This document shows positions 8,568 to 28,203 of a stretch of 64,000 bases of DNA, piece after piece. The DNA comes from Paracoccus yeei ATCC BAA-599 (GTDB lineage: Bacteria > Pseudomonadota > Alphaproteobacteria > Rhodobacterales > Rhodobacteraceae), in assembly GCF_000622145.1 (NCBI RefSeq), contig NZ_JHWH01000007.1:124001-188000 (forward strand), given 5' to 3'. Under the pieces are notes generated by a model that saw nothing but the letters and a program-made list of their open reading frames with translations, searched no databases and was not told where the DNA came from. The position numbers and the translations under genes were made by a program. Every line of letters starts with the position of its first letter. The stretch's first letter is position 1.

Positions 8568-8651
8568 CATGCCGCCGCGATATCCCCTTGCGGGGATCAC
8601 CCGGCGGTGCCTCTGGCGCGCGAGCGGGGCCTTGCGACCCCGCCCCGGCGC

Positions 8652-9827
<1,176 letters not shown>

Positions 9828-9895
9828 GAGCAGGGCTCCTTAGGATTCTTGTTGTCTCAACGTGGAGAGGCGGGGCCGGGGCCCCGCCGTTCCGA

Positions 9896-12019
9896 TCAGG
9901 CGTATTTCTTCTGGATCTCGTCCGAGATGTTCTGCGGCACGGCCTCGTAATGGTCGAACTGCATGGTGAACACCGCCCGGCCCGAGGACATCGAGCGCAG
10001 GTTGTTGATGTAGCCGAACATGTTGGCCAGCGGCACGAAGGCGTCGATGACGTTCGCGTTGCCGCGGGTGTCCTGACCACGAACCATGCCGCGACGGCTG
10101 GTCAGGTCGCCGATGATCGAACCCGTGTATTCCTCGGGCGTCACCACCTCGACCTTCATGATAGGCTCCAGCAGCTTGGCGCCGGCCTTCTTCAGACCTT
10201 CGCGCATTGCGGCGCGCGAGGCGATCTCGAAGGCTAGGACCGAGGAGTCGACGTCGTGGAACGCACCGTCAAGCAGCGCGACCTTGAAGTCGATCACCGG
10301 GAAGCCGGCCAGCGGGCCCGAGTCCATGACGGACTTGATACCCTTTTCCACGCCCGGGATGTATTCCTTGGGCACGGCACCGCCGACGATCTTGCTTTCG
10401 AACGAATAGCCCTCGCCCGGCTCGGTCGGGGTGATCTGCAGCTTCACGCGCGCGAACTGGCCGGTGCCGCCGGTCTGTTTCTTGTGCGTGTAGTCGATCT
10501 CGGCCGGCTGGCTGATGGTTTCGCGGTAGGCCACCTGCGGCGCACCGATGTTCGCCTCGACCTTGAACTCGCGCTTCATGCGGTCGACCAGGATGTCGAG
10601 GTGAAGTTCGCCCATGCCCTTCATGATGGTCTGGCCCGATTCGAGATCGGTTTCGACGCGGAAGGACGGGTCCTCGGCCGACAGGCGCTGAAGGGCGAGG
10701 CCCATCTTTTCCTGGTCGGCCTTCGACTTCGGCTCGACGGCGATCTCGATCACCGGCTCGGGGAAGGTCATGGTCTCCAGAACCACCGGCTTGTTCGGGT
10801 CGCACAGCGTGTCGCCCGTGGTGGTGTCCTTCAGACCCGCCAGCGCGATGATGTCGCCGGCGAAGGCTTCCTCGATTTCCTCGCGGTTGATCGCATGCAT
10901 GATCATCATGCGGCCGACGCGCTCGCGCTTGCCCTTGGTCGAGTTCAGCATCTGGTCGCCCTTCTTGAGCGAACCCGAATAGATGCGCGTGAAGGTCAGC
11001 GAACCGACGAAGGGGTCGTTCATGATCTTGAACGCCAGGCCCGAGAAGGGCTGGTTGTCATCGGCCGAACGCTCGATGTTGCGGGTCTCGGTCTCGTCGC
11101 CCGGAGCAAAGCCCAGGTAGGCGGGAACGTCGGTCGGCGCCGGCAGATAGTCGACCACGGCGTTCAGCAGCGGCTGCACGCCCTTGTTCTTGAAGGACGA
11201 GCCGGCGGTGACCGGGAAGAAGGACAGCGACAGCGTGCCCTTGCGGATCAGCGCGCGCAGGGTCGCCTCGTCGGGCTCTTCGCCCTCGAGATAGGCTTCC
11301 ATGGCGGCGTCGTCCTGCTCGACGGCAAGCTCGATCATCTTGCCGCGCCATTCCTCGGCCAGGTCCTGGAGTTCCTCGCGGATCGGCTGACGGACCCAGC
11401 TTGCGCCGAGGTCTTCGCCCTTCCAGACCCACTCTTCCATCTTCACCAGATCGACGATGCCTTCCAGCTTGTCCTCGGCGCCGATCGGCAGGGCGATCGG
11501 GCAGGGGGTGCCGCCGGTGCGGTCCTTGATCATGCGCACGCAGTTGAAATAGTCCGCGCCGATCTTGTCCATCTTGTTGACGAAGACGATGCGCGGAACC
11601 TTGTAGCGGTCAGCCTGACGCCACACGGTTTCGGTCTGCGGCTCGACGCCGGCGTTGGCGTCCAGAAGGCAGATCGCGCCGTCCAGAACCGCCAGCGAGC
11701 GCTCGACCTCGATGGTGAAGTCGACGTGGCCGGGGGTGTCGATGATGTTGAAGCGGCAGCGCTGCGACTGGTCTTCGACATAATCGGTGTCTTCGTGGCG
11801 CTGCCAGAATGTCGTGGTCGCGGCCGAGGTGATGGTGATGCCGCGTTCGGCTTCCTGCTCCATCCAGTCCATGGTCGCGGCGCCGTCATGGACTTCGCCG
11901 ATCTTGTGGGACTTGCCGGTATAGAACAGGATGCGCTCGGTCGTCGTGGTCTTGCCCGCGTCGATGTGGGCCATGATCCCGAAGTTCCGGTAGCGCTCCA
12001 GCGGATATTCGCGTGCCAT
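9896..12019 (-). CDS. fusA: Elongation factor G
   Basis: EF-G drives translocation of tRNA and mRNA with GTP hydrolysis. The 707-residue protein carries AHIDAGKT (17-24), the switch region [21 protein letters not shown] and NKMD, followed by the EF-G domains II-V ending [18 protein letters not shown]. Length is typical. It lies 17 bases after rpsG. Confidence 0.99.
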   Translation of the reverse strand: MAREYPLERYRNFGIMAHIDAGKTTTTERILFYTGKSHKIGEVHDGAATMDWMEQEAERGITITSAATTTFWQRHEDTDYVEDQSQRCRFNIIDTPGHVDFTIEVERSLAVLDGAICLLDANAGVEPQTETVWRQADRYKVPRIVFVNKMDKIGADYFNCVRMIKDRTGGTPCPIALPIGAEDKLEGIVDLVKMEEWVWKGEDLGASWVRQPIREELQDLAEEWRGKMIELAVEQDDAAMEAYLEGEEPDEATLRALIRKGTLSLSFFPVTAGSSFKNKGVQPLLNAVVDYLPAPTDVPAYLGFAPGDETETRNIERSADDNQPFSGLAFKIMNDPFVGSLTFTRIYSGSLKKGDQMLNSTKGKRERVGRMMIMHAINREEIEEAFAGDIIALAGLKDTTTGDTLCDPNKPVVLETMTFPEPVIEIAVEPKSKADQEKMGLALQRLSAEDPSFRVETDLESGQTIMKGMGELHLDILVDRMKREFKVEANIGAPQVAYRETISQPAEIDYTHKKQTGGTGQFARVKLQITPTEPGEGYSFESKIVGGAVPKEYIPGVEKGIKSVMDSGPLAGFPVIDFKVALLDGAFHDVDSSVLAFEIASRAAMREGLKKAGAKLLEPIMKVEVVTPEEYTGSIIGDLTSRRGMVRGQDTRGNANVIDAFVPLANMFGYINNLRSMSSGRAVFTMQFDHYEAVPQNISDEIQKKYA

Positions 12020-12036
12020 TAAGGGCTTTCCTTCCG

Positions 12037-12519
<483 letters not shown>

Positions 12520-12891
12520 TTACTTCGGACGCTTCGCGCCGTATTTCGAACGGCGTTGACGGCGGTCTTTGACGCCCTGGGTGTCCAGCACACCGCGCAG
12601 GATGTGGTAACGGACACCCGGAAGGTCTTTCACACGACCGCCACGGATCAGCACGACGCTGTGTTCCTGCAGGTTGTGCTTTTCGCCCGGGATGTAGGAG
12701 ATGACCTCGAAGCCATTGGTCAGCCGCACCTTGGCGACCTTCCGCATGGCGGAGTTCGGTTTCTTCGGCGTCGTGGTATAGACGCGCGTGCACACGCCGC
12801 GCTTCTGCGGGCACCCTTGCAGGTGCTGCGACTTCGAGCGCTGCACTTTCGGCTGCCGCGGCTTGCGGATCAGCTGTTGGATCGTCGGCAT
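12520..12891 (-). CDS. rpsL: 30S ribosomal protein S12
   Basis: S12 lies at the decoding centre and controls accuracy. The start [14 protein letters not shown] gives 123 residues. The streptomycin-determining lysines K43 (TTPKKPNSA) and K88 ([10 protein letters not shown]) and D89, the methylthiolation site, are all wild type, so a streptomycin-sensitive ribosome is expected. A small hairpin (12922-12927 with 12932-12937) lies about 30 bases upstream in the leader. Confidence 0.98.
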   Translation of the reverse strand: MPTIQQLIRKPRQPKVQRSKSQHLQGCPQKRGVCTRVYTTTPKKPNSAMRKVAKVRLTNGFEVISYIPGEKHNLQEHSVVLIRGGRVKDLPGVRYHILRGVLDTQGVKDRRQRRSKYGAKRPK

Positions 12892-13098
12892 TCGGTTCCC
12901 CGTCTTGCTTTCGTCAATACTCGCAGCGATTGCTGCGCCACTTCTCGACGACGTTCGCGCCCATCGCGAAACGCCACGACCCATCCTGTTCCCTGGGGAA
13001 AGGACGGGTCGAATTTCCAGAGGATCGGGGCAAATCCGGCCCGGATCGTCACCATGATGGTTCTGGGCTACCCGGGCGGAATCCCGCCGGGTGTGGGG

Positions 13099-13127
13099 CG
13101 TATAGGGGGAATCGCGGGACGAGTCAA
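13099..13127 (-). promoter_or_regulatory. Putative str-operon promoter
   Basis: TTGACT (13122-13127, minus strand) and TATACG (13099-13104) are separated by 17 bases. Transcription from about 13092 would give a leader of about 200 bases before rpsL containing two hairpins. The promoter begins just before the end of the rhamnosyltransferase gene. Confidence 0.6.
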
Positions 13128-13137
13128 CAGCGCCCGC

Positions 13138-13989
13138 CTAGCGCCCCCAGTGCGGGCGGGCCGCGCCGGGCAGGCCGAAGTCGCGTGCCGCCCGGTCGAG
13201 CGTCGGCAGGTCGATGCGGAACCGTTCGGCCAGCAGCGCCTGCCAGGTATCGGGGTCGCCTTCCCAGGCATAGCCCGCGCCGATGGCGCCGGAATCGTTG
13301 TCGTGGTTCAGGAAGCGCACGAACATCACCTTGCCGGGCAGGGTCACGCCGGGCATCGACAGGCCGATCTTCCAATGCGGGAAATGCATGATGCTGCGTT
13401 CGGCATCGGGCGGCAGATAGACGGTCAGCCCGGCCACGGCATTGTAGATCATGCGCGGCTCGACCGAGATCCCCTGCCCCGTCGCCTTCAGCACCAGCCC
13501 GCGGGAGTAGTCGCAGGACAGGCGCCGCCGCGCCTTCCACAGGGGCCGCATCATGGCGAAATCGCGGCGTGCGTGCTGGATGTAGTCGACCGCCACCGCG
13601 TCGTCGTCGTCCTGGCGGAAATGGCCGACGATCTCGGCATCGGGGTCCAGGTGCGGGCGGATCGCCGCCATGCAGGCGTCCAGGTGCCGGTCCATCGGCG
13701 GCACCAGGGCCAGCTTGAACTGCGGCATCAGCTCGGTCAGTTCGCGCAGGCGCGACAGATAGGGTTCCGGCAGGTCCGAACCCGTCATCAGCACCAGCGT
13801 GAAATCGGGATCGGTCTGCGCCACCAGCCCGGGCAGCGTGACGTTTTCGAACCAGAACCAGCGCCGGGCCAGCCGCTCGGGGTCGTAAAGGAACGCCCGC
13901 CGGTCCTCCAGGCTCTCGTGTTCGACCTGAAAGCCGCGCCCGCCCAGGTAGGAAAAGCGGCACAGGCCCAGCATCTGTATCCGTGTCAT
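13138..13989 (-). CDS. Putative rhamnosyltransferase (glycosyltransferase)
   Basis: This 283-residue protein resembles the putative rhamnosyltransferase family found near surface-polysaccharide genes in alphaproteobacteria: N-terminal GLCRFSYLGGRGFQVEH, a LYDPERLARRWFWFENVTLP segment, HFRQDDDDAV (a DxD-like acidic cluster near residue 145) and HDNDSGAIGAGY. It would transfer a sugar to a cell-surface glycan in the cytoplasm. The start overlaps the stop of the DMT transporter gene by four bases (ATGA), so the two are coupled. Placement between rpoC and rpsL is unusual. Confidence 0.8.
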   Translation of the reverse strand: MTRIQMLGLCRFSYLGGRGFQVEHESLEDRRAFLYDPERLARRWFWFENVTLPGLVAQTDPDFTLVLMTGSDLPEPYLSRLRELTELMPQFKLALVPPMDRHLDACMAAIRPHLDPDAEIVGHFRQDDDDAVAVDYIQHARRDFAMMRPLWKARRRLSCDYSRGLVLKATGQGISVEPRMIYNAVAGLTVYLPPDAERSIMHFPHWKIGLSMPGVTLPGKVMFVRFLNHDNDSGAIGAGYAWEGDPDTWQALLAERFRIDLPTLDRAARDFGLPGAARPHWGR

Positions 13990-14930
13990 CCCCTGCCCCT
14001 CAATTGCCGCTCGCGCAGGATCGCGTATAGCCCCGCGCCCACCACCAGGGCCGATCCCACCCAGGTCCAGCCGTCCGGCCACTCGCCGAACAGCGCTAGC
14101 CCCAGCAGGATCGCCCAGACGAGCGAGGTATAGCGGAAGGGGGCGACAAAGGAAATCTCGCCCACCCGCATCGTGGCGACGGCGGTCAGATACCCCACGG
14201 TCAGGAACCCGGCCGAAAGCAGCAGCAGCGCCGCCTCGGGCAGGTCGGGCATCCGCCAGTCCTCGCCCGCGCCCAGAACGAACCCCGACAGCATCACCGC
14301 AAGCGCGGCATGAAAGGCGATCGTGCCGCTGCCGACCTGCCGTGAGAAATACCGCGTGGCGATGTCGCGCACGACGATCAGCAGCATGGAGAGCAGCGCC
14401 ACCGCCGACCATGTGTCGAAGGCCCCGGTTCCCGGCCGCAGGATCAGCAGGACCCCCAGGAAACCGACCCCGATGGCCGACAGCCGCCGCCAGCCCAGCC
14501 GTTCGCGAAAGAACAGCGCCGCGGTCAGCGTCACCGCCAGCGGCAGCGCCTGCATGATGGCGGACAGATCGGCCAATGCCATCTGCCGCAGCGCCAGCAG
14601 GTAAAGCAGGGTCGAGACGATGTCGGCCGCGGTGCGGATCACCAGCGCCGCCACATCGCCCCGGGGCACGGTCAGCCGCAGCCCGTCGCCCTGCACCAGC
14701 GCGGCGGCCACCATCAGCGCCAGCACCGCCATGCCCCGCAACGCGACGGATTCGTACAGCGGCAGGGTCTGGGTCACGGCCTTCATCACCGCGTCGTTGC
14801 AGGTGAACGCCGCCATGCTGAGCACCATCAGCATGGTCCCGCGCAGATTGTCGGACGGCCCGGCCCGGACAATGCGCGGCTCGGACGGCGGCCGGGTCTT
14901 GCGAAAGGGGGAAAGCAGAGGGGTGCGCAT
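13986..14930 (-). CDS. DMT-family (EamA) transporter
   Basis: A 314-residue inner-membrane protein with about ten hydrophobic segments arranged as two EamA repeats, typical of drug/metabolite exporters. The start MRTPLLSPFRKTRPPSEP was chosen because GGAACGAG precedes it; the first membrane segment begins near residue 32 (MLMVLSMAAFTCNDAVMKA). Substrate is unknown. It is followed with a four-base overlap by a putative rhamnosyltransferase, so both may serve the same surface-glycan process, but that is inference. Confidence 0.85.
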   Translation of the reverse strand: MRTPLLSPFRKTRPPSEPRIVRAGPSDNLRGTMLMVLSMAAFTCNDAVMKAVTQTLPLYESVALRGMAVLALMVAAALVQGDGLRLTVPRGDVAALVIRTAADIVSTLLYLLALRQMALADLSAIMQALPLAVTLTAALFFRERLGWRRLSAIGVGFLGVLLILRPGTGAFDTWSAVALLSMLLIVVRDIATRYFSRQVGSGTIAFHAALAVMLSGFVLGAGEDWRMPDLPEAALLLLSAGFLTVGYLTAVATMRVGEISFVAPFRYTSLVWAILLGLALFGEWPDGWTWVGSALVVGAGLYAILRERQLRGRG

Positions 14931-15043
14931 GCTCGTTCCGGCCGTTTCGCCCAGCGATAAGCAAGCCCGCGACAAAACACCAGAACCCACGATGGTGTCC
15001 GCGCCGCGATGCGCCCCCGCGCCACCACGCAAGGCCTCGGCAG

Positions 15044-15066
15044 TTCACCGTTTTCCAAATACCCAT
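15044..15066. repeat. Copy 1 of the CCAAATACCC dispersed motif
   Basis: These 23 bases in the gap between the DMT gene and rpoC, including TTTTCCAAATACCCAT, occur unchanged at 56449-56471 inside a helicase gene. A near copy lies at 46588-46605 and the ten-base core recurs twice at 49883-50012. The element has no assigned function. Confidence 0.7.
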
Positions 15067-15095
15067 GGAACCGCGCCACCCGTGGGCGCGCCATG

Positions 15096-15127
15096 AAAAA
15101 AGGCCCGGGCTGCGCACCCGGGCCTTT
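15096..15127 (-). terminator. rpoC terminator
   Basis: A perfect hairpin (15101-15109 with 15117-15125, extended by A-T pairs) is followed on the minus strand by six T residues. It lies 18 bases after the rpoC stop and should end the rpoBC transcript. Confidence 0.9.
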
Positions 15128-15144
15128 CGATCATGTCGGGGCGA

Positions 15145-19350
<4,206 letters not shown>

Positions 19351-19404
19351 TTTCTATTCCTGACTAGGGGCGCAAAGGGGGCGAAGTGGGGCGCTGGCGC
19401 GCCC

Positions 19405-23553
<4,149 letters not shown>

Positions 23554-23728
23554 CAGGGGTCTTACCTTTCGTCTTTCGCTTGCAGCGGCCGTCGGGGCCC
23601 GACCGGCGCAAGGCGGCGAATGAGGGGTGGGGTTCCATTCGTGCCGCCCGTCCCACCGCGCGGCTCCCGAACCCCGAACATGCCCTGAAGGAAGGTCTGA
23701 TGGGCAAACCGTCCTTCAAGACAGGTTC

Positions 23729-23759
23729 GGCAGGGACCGGGAAAGCCCCGGACCCTGCC
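23729..23759 (-). promoter_or_regulatory. Hairpin in the rplL-rpoB spacer
   Basis: A 12-bp stem with one A.A mismatch (23729-23735 with 23753-23759, and 23737-23741 with 23747-23751) caps a five-base loop. It is not followed by a U-tract on the minus strand. In E. coli the same spacer holds an attenuator and an RNase III site that set the ratio of L12 to beta; a similar job here is inference. Confidence 0.45.
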
Positions 23760-23807
23760 TGTTTCGTTCCGAAACTAATCGGACAGCACCATGCGGTGCG
23801 GCCCGGA

Positions 23808-24185
23808 TTACTTCAGCTCGACCTTGGCACCAGCCGCTTCGAGCTTCTTCTTCATTTCCTCGGCATCGGCCTTGGACACGCCTTCCTTGACCTTGCCACC
23901 GGCTTCGACCAGGTCCTTGGCTTCTTTCAGGCCCAGGCCGGTGATGCCGCGAACTTCCTTGATCACGTTGATCTTGTTCGCGCCGGCGTCGGTCAGGACG
24001 ACGTCGAACTCGGTCTTTTCCTCGGCGGCTTCAGCAGCGCCACCGGCGGCCGGACCGGCCATCATGACGGCGCCACCGGCGGCCGGCTCGATGCCGTATT
24101 CGTCTTTCAGGATGGTTTTCAGTTCCTGGGCTTCCAGCAGGGTCAGGCCCACGATTTGTTCGGCGAGTTGTTTCAGGTCAGCCAT
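23808..24185 (-). CDS. rplL: 50S ribosomal protein L7/L12
   Basis: L7/L12 forms the multimeric stalk that recruits translation factors. The 125-residue protein shows the N-terminal dimerisation domain, an Ala/Gly-rich hinge ([20 protein letters not shown], about 37-56) and the C-terminal domain with [20 protein letters not shown]. It follows rplJ after 67 bases. Confidence 0.98.
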   Translation of the reverse strand: MADLKQLAEQIVGLTLLEAQELKTILKDEYGIEPAAGGAVMMAGPAAGGAAEAAEEKTEFDVVLTDAGANKINVIKEVRGITGLGLKEAKDLVEAGGKVKEGVSKADAEEMKKKLEAAGAKVELK

Positions 24186-24252
24186 TTTTCCGTTCTTTCC
24201 ATTAAGTGTTCCAACGTCGGGGTTTCAACCCCACGCGGGAATGGGGATTGCC

Positions 24253-24768
24253 TCAGGCGGCCTCGCGCTCTTCCAGAGTCGAGAGGATGCCCGCGATGTT
24301 GGAAGCAGGAGCGCCAATCGCGCCCGCGATGTTGGCAGCAGGGGCACCGATGCAGGACACGATCGAAGCGATAAGCTCCTCGCGCGACGGCATCTGGGCC
24401 ACGGCTTTCACACCGGCAGGGTCAAGCGCCGTGTCGCCCATCGCACCGCCCAGGATCACGAACTTGTCGTTGCCCTTGGCGTACTTGTCCGCGACCTTGG
24501 CCGCAGCCACAGGGTCCTCGGAGAAGGCGAGCACGGTCATGCCCGTCAGATAGTCGGCGATGCTGGCGCAAGGCTTTCCATCCAGGGCGATCTTGGCGAG
24601 CCTGTTCTTGGCAACGCGTACGGACCCGCCAGCTTCGCGCATCTGCGCGCGCAGGTCCTGCATCTGGGCAACCGTCATTCCCTCGTAGTGGGCAACCACC
24701 ACGACGCCAGAGGCTTCGAAGATCTGGCCGAGTTCCTCGACCAACTGCTCTTTCTGCGCTCTATCCAC
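24253..24768 (-). CDS. rplJ: 50S ribosomal protein L10
   Basis: L10 anchors L7/L12 dimers on 23S rRNA and commonly represses its own operon as the L10-L12 complex. The 171-residue protein begins [17 protein letters not shown] and ends in the hydrophobic, alanine-rich helix that holds L12 ([20 protein letters not shown]). A 248-base leader lies upstream. Confidence 0.97.
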   Translation of the reverse strand: MDRAQKEQLVEELGQIFEASGVVVVAHYEGMTVAQMQDLRAQMREAGGSVRVAKNRLAKIALDGKPCASIADYLTGMTVLAFSEDPVAAAKVADKYAKGNDKFVILGGAMGDTALDPAGVKAVAQMPSREELIASIVSCIGAPAANIAGAIGAPASNIAGILSTLEEREAA

Positions 24769-24960
24769 GGTTTCACTCCAAGTATGGGGGTTTCCCCCCG
24801 GCTCTCACTTTCCTGTCGCCAGAACAGCGGCAGGAACGGGTCCGTGACAGTCCCAAGATCCCCCGGAGCGAGCCCGGAAAATGGTCTTGATCCCGTCTCG
24901 GGAAGGACATTAAGCCGGCCAGATAGCGTATCGGGTCGGCACCCTCCGTCTCGGACAGGA

Positions 24961-25003
24961 CGGGGCATCGCTGCCCCGCCATCCGCCGGGATCGCTCCCG
25001 GCG
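24961..25003 (-). promoter_or_regulatory. Tandem GCGA-tetraloop hairpins between rplA and rplJ
   Basis: On the minus-strand RNA two perfect hairpins follow each other: an 8-bp stem (24984-24991 with 24996-25003) and a 7-bp stem (24961-24967 with 24972-24978). Both are capped by the GNRA tetraloop GCGA and are separated by five bases. They start 13 bases after the rplA stop and have no U-tract. They may stabilise or separate the rplKA and rplJL messages or form part of the L10 leader. Confidence 0.5.
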
Positions 25004-25016
25004 AAATTCTTGCCGC

Positions 25017-25715
25017 TTACTGCGCGGCGGTCGACGTCAGGTCCAGCGACACGCCCGGACCCATGGTCGAGCTGATCGAGACCTTCTTGACATAGGTACC
25101 CTTGGCGCCCGAAGGCTTCGCGCGGTTCACCGCATCGACGAAGGCGCGGATGTTCTCGACCAGCTTGGCGGCGTCGAACGAGGCCTTGCCGACGCCGGCG
25201 TGCACGACGCCCGCCTTCTCGGCCTTGAACTGCACTTCACCGCCCTTGGCAGCTTCGACGGCCGCCTTCACGTCCATCGTCACCGTGCCGACCTTGGGGT
25301 TCGGCATCAGGTTGCGCGGGCCCAGGATCTTGCCCAGACGGCCGACCAGCGGCATCATGTCCGGGGTGGCGATGCAGCGATCGAATTCGATCTTGCCGGA
25401 CTGGATGGTTTCCATCAGGTCCTCGGCACCCACGATCTCGGCGCCGGCAGCCTTGGCTTCATCGGCCTTGGCGCCACGGGCAAAGACGGCCACGCGAACG
25501 TGCTTGCCGGTGCCGTTGGGCAGGGTCACGACGCCGCGGACCATCTGGTCGGCGTGGCGCGGGTCGACGCCCAGGTTCATCGCGATCTCGACCGTCTCGT
25601 CGAACTTGGCCTTGGTGTTGGCCTTGACCAGCGCCACGGCTTCCTCGATGGGCAGGTTCGACTTGCCGGCGAAAGCGGCGCGGGCGGCGGCCTTGTTCTT
25701 GGAAATCTTAGCCAT
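25017..25715 (-). CDS. rplA: 50S ribosomal protein L1
   Basis: L1 forms the mobile stalk at the E site. The 232-residue protein contains the family motif around [20 protein letters not shown] (about residues 126-145) and the typical [20 protein letters not shown]. It starts 3 bases after the rplK stop, so the pair is one unit. Confidence 0.98.
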   Translation of the reverse strand: MAKISKNKAAARAAFAGKSNLPIEEAVALVKANTKAKFDETVEIAMNLGVDPRHADQMVRGVVTLPNGTGKHVRVAVFARGAKADEAKAAGAEIVGAEDLMETIQSGKIEFDRCIATPDMMPLVGRLGKILGPRNLMPNPKVGTVTMDVKAAVEAAKGGEVQFKAEKAGVVHAGVGKASFDAAKLVENIRAFVDAVNRAKPSGAKGTYVKKVSISSTMGPGVSLDLTSTAAQ

Positions 25716-25718
25716 GAC

Positions 25719-26171
25719 TTAGCCTTTCACCTCGATGCCGATGGAACGGGCCGAGCCGAGGATGATCTGCATCGCGGCTTCGATGTCGTTCGCGGACAGG
25801 TCCTTCATCTTGGCTTCGGCGATCTCGCGCACCTGCTTGGCGGTCACGGTGCCGGCGGTCGTGCGACCGGGCTTGTCCGAACCCTTGGCGCGGTTGCGCT
25901 TGCCGACCGGCTTCAGGCCAGCGGCCTTCTTCAGCAGGAACGAGGCCGGGGGCGTCTTCATCTCGAAGGTGAAGGACTTGTCGGCGTAATAGGTGATCAC
26001 GACCGGAACCGGCGAGCCGGCCTCCATTTCCTGCGAGCGCGCGTTGAACGCCTTGCAGAATTCCATGATGTTGATGCCGCGCTGGCCCAGGGCGGGGCCG
26101 ATCGGCGGGGACGGGTTCGCCTGACCCGCCTTGACTTGCAGCTTGAGGCTGCCGACAACTTTCTTGGCCAT
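25719..26171 (-). CDS. rplK: 50S ribosomal protein L11
   Basis: L11 binds the GTPase-associated region of 23S rRNA and is needed for RelA activation. The start [20 protein letters not shown] gives 150 residues, with [20 protein letters not shown] and the C-terminal rRNA-binding domain [20 protein letters not shown]. It follows nusG after 89 bases. Confidence 0.98.
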   Translation of the reverse strand: MAKKVVGSLKLQVKAGQANPSPPIGPALGQRGINIMEFCKAFNARSQEMEAGSPVPVVITYYADKSFTFEMKTPPASFLLKKAAGLKPVGKRNRAKGSDKPGRTTAGTVTAKQVREIAEAKMKDLSANDIEAAMQIILGSARSIGIEVKG

Positions 26172-26260
26172 CTGGCCTTCTCCTTATCATCACGCCCGGG
26201 TTCGGGCCGACTTAGCGGTTGCGGCCTTGCCCCTTGGGGGACGCAGCCTCCCGCGAACAA

Positions 26261-26800
26261 TCACGCGGTCTTGGCGACCTGCGTGAACTCCAGTTCGACC
26301 GGCGTCGGCCGGCCGAAGATCGAGACCGTGACCTTGATGCGGCTCGCCACCTCGTCCACTTCCTCGACCATGCCCGAGAAGCCCTCGAAGGGGCCGTCGG
26401 TCACATTCACCTTTTCGCCCACGTCGAACCGGATCAGGTTGCGCGGCGCGACCTCGGCCCCGCCCTCGCCCGAGCGGTGCAGGATGGCGTTCACCTCGTC
26501 GTCGCGCATCGGCATCGGCTTGCCCTGGGCGCCCAGGAAGCCGGTGACGCGGTTGATCGAGTTCACCAGGTGATAGGTCCGGTCCGACAGGTCCATGTGC
26601 ACCAGCACATAGCCCGGCATGAAGCGCCGTTCCGACGTCACCTTCTTGCCGCGACGAATCTCGATCACCTCTTCGGTGGGGACCAGGACCTCGTCGATCT
26701 GCTCTTCCAGACCCTTTTCGACGGCCGCCTGCCGAATCGCCTCGGCGACCTTCTTTTCGAAGTTCGACAGGACGCTGACCGAATACCAACGCTTTGCCAT
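26261..26800 (-). CDS. nusG: Transcription termination/antitermination protein NusG
   Basis: NusG binds RNA polymerase and links it to Rho or to ribosomal S10. The start MAKRWYSVSVLSNFEKKVAE gives 179 residues with the NGN domain and a C-terminal KOW domain (FDVGEKVNVTDGPFEGFSGM). An in-frame ATG 19 codons earlier lacks family similarity and was not used. It follows secE after 194 bases. Confidence 0.97.
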   Translation of the reverse strand: MAKRWYSVSVLSNFEKKVAEAIRQAAVEKGLEEQIDEVLVPTEEVIEIRRGKKVTSERRFMPGYVLVHMDLSDRTYHLVNSINRVTGFLGAQGKPMPMRDDEVNAILHRSGEGGAEVAPRNLIRFDVGEKVNVTDGPFEGFSGMVEEVDEVASRIKVTVSIFGRPTPVELEFTQVAKTA

Positions 26801-26961
26801 GTCTCGATCGACCCCTGTTCTTCCCGTCGGGCTTGCGCCAGACCCTTGAATTTCCACGCTGCCCGGTCCGTCATCCGGATCAGGGCCGATGCTTTCGGCC
26901 CAAATTGAAATCGGCGCGCACGACCGAATCGATGCACGCCGCGTTTCGGGCAGGTCGGGCG

Positions 26962-26990
26962 GACATACCCCCGGATGGCGTTCGATGCAA
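26962..26990 (-). promoter_or_regulatory. Possible nusG promoter
   Basis: TTGCAT (26985-26990, minus strand) and TATGTC (26962-26967) are 17 bases apart, beginning 5 bases after the secE stop. It would drive nusG-rplK-rplA separately from secE. The match to consensus is moderate. Confidence 0.35.
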
Positions 26991-26994
26991 GCCC

Positions 26995-27186
26995 CTAGCC
27001 GACCAGGTGCAGGATTCCCGACAGGCCGGACTTGATCGCCAGGTCCACCAGGAAGAAGAAGATCGAGGCCAGCGTCGCCATGACAAAGACCATGATCGTG
27101 GTCGTGATGACCTCGCGGCGGGTGGGCCAGCTGATCTTGCCGACTTCGGCGCGTACCTGGCTGATGAACTGGACGGGGTTGGCCAT
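26995..27186 (-). CDS. secE: Preprotein translocase subunit SecE
   Basis: SecE clamps SecY in the inner-membrane translocon. The 63-residue protein (MANPVQFISQVRAEVGKISW start) has the amphipathic helix with the conserved W-PTRRE segment and one transmembrane helix (VFVMATLASIFFFLVDLAI). This short single-helix form is usual outside enterobacteria. Confidence 0.96.
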   Translation of the reverse strand: MANPVQFISQVRAEVGKISWPTRREVITTTIMVFVMATLASIFFFLVDLAIKSGLSGILHLVG

Positions 27187-27238
27187 GACGATCCCTTCGG
27201 TCTTGCAGCGCGTCATCTAGCCCGGGGACGCCCCCATT

Positions 27239-28144
27239 TCAAGCGTCGTCTTGGTCGCGGCGCGCGGCCGGCTCCAGGAACTCGACCTTCGGCAGGGTGC
27301 GCAGGCGCTGGATCTCGGCGGCATAGAACGCCTGCGACCGGGCATGGACCGCCTCGCCAAGCAGCCGCAGCGGCGGATGGCCGGCCGAGCGGGGAAAGCG
27401 CCGCCGCGCGCGCTGCACCAGGATGCGCAGGTCGGCGTCGCTGTCGGGCATGGCCTGACGCCGGAACCAGAGATAGCCCGGCTGGGTCAGGCTTTCGTTG
27501 GCGGGCGCCGGGTCCGGCACCGCCCGGGCCAGATCCTGAGGCAGCATCCGCGCCAGGATCTGCGGGCGCAGCGAGGCATAATCCTCGTAGCGCCAGACGA
27601 CCAGCCGCGCGACCTCGGGGATCTCGGCCAGGCGGCGGACCAGCCCGGCCCAGCCCAGCCGCGCCGGGTTGCGGCCGCCCAGATAGTCCGACAGCACGAT
27701 CTCGTTGCCGAAGGACAGTTGCAGCGCAAAGGCCGAGACCAGAAAGCTGGCCGGGTCGCGCAGGCCCAGGAACAGCGTCGCGGGCCCGCCCCCCGCAAGG
27801 GCGATGACCTGGCGCACCCGCCGCACCGCAAAGGGATAGATCAGCCCTCGGGGCGAAAACAGCTTGCCCCGAGCGGTGCCGCCCAGGATGTTTTCCTCGG
27901 AGATCAGCAGATGCGGGCAGGCGTCGCGCAACCGCGCCAGCGCCTCGCGGCTGGCCTTGTCGCCCGCGCGCCCCGGCCCTTCGGCCAGGGCCTGCGCCAG
28001 GGGAATCGGCCCCTCGTCGCGCAGCATCGAGGGGTCGGCCAGGAACACGCCGCCGGCCTGCAGCGCATCCTGCGCGACTTTCAGCGATTGCTGCAGATGG
28101 GTCGAGGCGGTCTTGTGCGCGCCAAGATGGATCGTCAGGGCCAT
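27239..28144 (-). CDS. Sulfotransferase-like protein
   Basis: This 301-residue protein begins MALTIHLGAHKTASTHLQQS, which matches the 5'-phosphosulfate-binding loop of PAPS-dependent sulfotransferases (HxGxHKTxxTxxQ). It also has ATLFLGLRDPASFLVSAFAL, typical of the 3'-phosphate-binding strand with Arg, and a WRYEDY segment. It probably modifies a carbohydrate or lipid, or acts as a glycan-associated P-loop protein. It sits between tRNA-Trp and secE on the same strand, 60 bases after the tRNA, an unusual position. Confidence 0.75.
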   Translation of the reverse strand: MALTIHLGAHKTASTHLQQSLKVAQDALQAGGVFLADPSMLRDEGPIPLAQALAEGPGRAGDKASREALARLRDACPHLLISEENILGGTARGKLFSPRGLIYPFAVRRVRQVIALAGGGPATLFLGLRDPASFLVSAFALQLSFGNEIVLSDYLGGRNPARLGWAGLVRRLAEIPEVARLVVWRYEDYASLRPQILARMLPQDLARAVPDPAPANESLTQPGYLWFRRQAMPDSDADLRILVQRARRRFPRSAGHPPLRLLGEAVHARSQAFYAAEIQRLRTLPKVEFLEPAARRDQDDA

Positions 28145-28203
28145 GTCCTGGTTTCGGCTCCGGGTTTCACGGTGCGGGGATCATCCTGCGACGGAAAACC
28201 GGC

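Noticed and set aside
8622..8645. GC-rich inverted repeat close to the tuf stop
   Set aside because: A 6-bp stem with long loop and no U-tract; expected often in DNA of this GC content. The hairpin at 8544-8567 is a better terminator candidate.
10256..12022. Open frame of 588 codons opposite fusA
   Set aside because: Shadow of fusA, which is complete on the other strand.
13990..15117. In-frame N-terminal extension of the rhamnosyltransferase gene
   Set aside because: The added residues are an out-of-frame reading of the DMT transporter gene; the ATGA overlap at 13986-13989 marks the true start.
26883..26901. Perfect 7-bp hairpin between secE and nusG as a terminator
   Set aside because: No U-tract on the minus strand and nusG must be transcribed through it; a role cannot be argued from sequence.
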